Assembly (NCBI RefSeq): GCF_000687915.1
Contig: NZ_JHZY01000004.1
Coordinates: 131,501-195,500 of the forward strand
DNA: 64,000 nt
Reading direction: 5' to 3'
Source: Leeuwenhoekiella sp. MAR_2009_132
Lineage (GTDB): Bacteria > Bacteroidota > Bacteroidia > Flavobacteriales > Flavobacteriaceae
The notes beneath the pieces are model-generated. The model searched no databases. It saw nothing but the letters and a program-made list of their open reading frames with translations, and was not told where the DNA came from. Below, in pieces: positions 62,543 through 64,000 of this stretch. Position numbers and translations under genes: made by a program. Within the stretch, counting starts at the first letter, position 1; each line of letters opens with the position of its first letter.

Positions 62543-63559
62543 ATGTCTAATCTGGTTCACATACTTACCATTCCCTTTTTACTGGCGATGTTTCTGGCTA
62601 TCAATATGGGCGGTAGCGGTACAGCTCCGGCTTTTTCTGCAGCCTACGGTGCAAACGTCATAAAACGTTCTATAATACCGGGATTATTTGGTATAATGGT
62701 TATAACTGGTGCACTTCTTGCCGGTAAGGAAGTATCACTAACACTGGGTAACGGCTTGCTTGAGCAAAGTTATTTTACGCCGTTTAATACGGCCGTAATT
62801 TTATTTTCGGTAGGCTTATCGATTTTTATATCTAATCTATTAGGTGTACCACAATCTACGAGTCAGGCAACGGTGCTTTCAATAGCCGGTGCAGCCACCG
62901 CACTTGACGGTTTAAATACATATAAGCTTTTTTATGAGGTTATTCCGGCCTGGATTATTCTACCACTTGTTGCATTTCTTATAATGCTCATCCTTTCAAA
63001 ATATATTTTTCCACAGTTAAAAAAACGAGTAGTTACAGCAAACTATACGCATTTAGGAAAGCATAAAGCTTTAAAGGTTATGCTTATTATATCTTCACTT
63101 TATGTGGCCTTTTCTATAGGTGCAAATAATGTTGCTAATGCTGCAGCTCCTATTGCTTCTCTTACGGCTAACGAAATTGGTGAAGAGGCCATTCAAAACT
63201 TTTTACCTATCATTATTCTTTCGGTATTAATTGTTGCGCCTTGTTTTGCAATAGGTAGTTCATTACTAGGCCATAAAGCCACAGAAAAAACCGGGAAAGG
63301 TATTGTAGAAGTAAGTCCGTTTTACGCTACAATAATTGCCATGCTCGTTGCCAGTTTATTACTAACAGCATCTGTTACAAAGGGGATCCCTACCTCACTC
63401 GTTCAACTTAACGGTGCTGCATTTATCGCCTTAAGCATTAGTAAAAATGGCTTTAAAGAGACCTTTAAAAACAAAACGGTAAAACGCTTTTTTACGGTTT
63501 GGAGTATCGCTCCTATATTTGCTTTTATTTTAACTTACCTCCTTATCACCTACATCTAG
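62543..63559 (+). CDS. PiT-family-like inorganic anion permease with altered signature
   Basis: A 338-residue membrane protein of the PiT (phosphate/sulfate permease) fold with two inverted halves. The second half carries GANNVANAAAP (193-203), where PiT proteins have GANDVANAFG; the first half reads NMGGSGTAPAFSAAYG (21-36). The signature Asp is therefore missing in both halves. PQSTSQATVLSIAG (103-116) is conserved. It may still carry phosphate, or sulfate as in CysP, or another ion. It is coupled to the DUF2490 gene, which is unusual for a plain phosphate transporter. Confidence 0.85.
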   Translation: MSNLVHILTIPFLLAMFLAINMGGSGTAPAFSAAYGANVIKRSIIPGLFGIMVITGALLAGKEVSLTLGNGLLEQSYFTPFNTAVILFSVGLSIFISNLLGVPQSTSQATVLSIAGAATALDGLNTYKLFYEVIPAWIILPLVAFLIMLILSKYIFPQLKKRVVTANYTHLGKHKALKVMLIISSLYVAFSIGANNVANAAAPIASLTANEIGEEAIQNFLPIIILSVLIVAPCFAIGSSLLGHKATEKTGKGIVEVSPFYATIIAMLVASLLLTASVTKGIPTSLVQLNGAAFIALSISKNGFKETFKNKTVKRFFTVWSIAPIFAFILTYLLITYI

Positions 63560-63699
63560 ACACAAAAACTTTATACCTACTGCGGAATAGAAAAACAGTT
63601 CAATATAATTTTCTACATTTAAGGTGAAGTTTTCAGTATTCAAAACTTCTATTAGGAGTCAAGTCCAATTATTGAAACTTCACTACGTAATTGCACCAC

Positions 63700-64000
63700 A
63701 TGGAAAACTGGATTGAAGAAGAACTTGTTTTAAAAAGTGATACGGTTAAATTAATTCCGTTAGAGAAAACACACCGCGATGGACTTCTAAAAGCGGCTTC
63801 AGACGGAAAATTGTGGGAGTTATGGTATACTTCTGTCCCTTCGGCAGCTAATATAGATGCTTACATTGAAACTGCGCTAAATCAAAAAGCACAAGGTCTT
63901 GAATATCCATTTACGGTATTTGATGTAAATACAGATACTATCATAGGCTGCACCCGTTTTTACACCTTACAGCCCGAACATCGCCGACTTGAAATAGGGT
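63700..64000 (+). CDS. GNAT-family N-acetyltransferase (cut by window edge)
   Basis: The first 100 residues of a RimJ/RimL-type acetyltransferase from ATG 63700. Visible features are VLKSDTVKLIPLEKTHRDGL, the aromatic segment LWELWYTSVPS, EYPFTVFDVNTDTIIGCTRFY and the start of the acetyl-CoA core at PEHRRLEIG. The CoA-binding loop (Q/R-x-x-G-x-G/A) lies beyond the edge. Substrate is unknown. Confidence 0.85.
   Translation, partial: MENWIEEELVLKSDTVKLIPLEKTHRDGLLKAASDGKLWELWYTSVPSAANIDAYIETALNQKAQGLEYPFTVFDVNTDTIIGCTRFYTLQPEHRRLEIG

Noticed and set aside
1..64000. Search for CRISPR arrays, insertion sequences, phage genes, rRNA and tRNA
   Set aside because: No regularly spaced direct repeats, transposase or integrase motifs, rRNA stretches or cloverleaf-like sequence were seen by eye; a tRNA search tool could still find one.

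Overview
The window is chromosomal DNA from a member of the Flavobacteriaceae (phylum Bacteroidota), probably marine; the genus cannot be named from this sequence alone. The evidence is AT-rich DNA, TTTG/TAnnTTTG promoters instead of -35/-10 boxes, a type IX secretion type B sorting domain, many short lipoproteins with a Cys lipobox, signal peptides cleaved just before Gln, a fused E1 alpha/beta branched-chain dehydrogenase and several Flavobacteriia-typical hypothetical families. No phage, insertion sequence, CRISPR array, rRNA or tRNA gene was recognised. This is mostly core genome, with a few accessory-looking islands.

Layout. 1-5.3 kb: start of a transglutaminase-like gene, then a tightly overlapping minus-strand operon (FAD oxidoreductase, methyltransferase, type III polyketide synthase, FabI-like reductase, threonine aldolase). 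5.3-9.0 kb: minus-strand envelope genes (OmpA lipoprotein, lipocalin-like lipoprotein, a 52-residue DUF1328 protein) and the E1 fusion. 9.1-15.5 kb: plus-strand run of an isopenicillin-N-synthase-like oxygenase, a SUI1 protein, a DUF1835 protein, a nucleoside phosphorylase, polyphosphate kinase, a signal-less periplasmic-binding-fold protein and a 53-residue membrane protein. 15.5-24.3 kb: ung, mutS2 without a Smr domain, a DCC oxidoreductase, a DUF4139 protein carrying a SusC-like insert, a frameshifted haloacid dehalogenase, a lamin-tail protein and a dicarboxylate symporter.

24.3-40 kb: a RES/Xre toxin-antitoxin pair with a likely operator, aroC, an LpxH-like phosphoesterase, a UvrD/PcrA helicase, a DsrE-like protein, an M20 amidohydrolase, an FMN glutamate-synthase-like protein, small lipoproteins, a K+/H+ antiporter, a patatin and an M1 aminopeptidase. 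40-51 kb: recG, pheT, a DUF2007 pair, an ABC-F protein with one degenerate ATP site, a thioredoxin-fold lipoprotein without CxxC, a fructose-6-phosphate aldolase and an SDR. 51.9 kb: the signal recognition particle RNA with a near-ideal flavobacterial promoter. 52-57 kb: a glutaminyl cyclase lipoprotein in an apparent operon with a beta-helix-like lipoprotein and a large C-type-lectin adhesin secreted by the type IX system. 57.6-64 kb: a secreted protein that looks like an inactive M1 peptidase, an HAD phosphatase, an M28 peptidase, a DoxX-like protein, a DUF2490/PiT-like transporter pair and a truncated GNAT acetyltransferase.

The strongest candidates for undescribed biology are the type III PKS cluster with its own FabI-like reductase, the glutaminyl cyclase/adhesin operon read alongside the Gln-starting secreted proteins of the window, the PiT-like permease lacking the signature Asp in both halves, and the DUF4139 protein with an embedded SusC-type plug segment.
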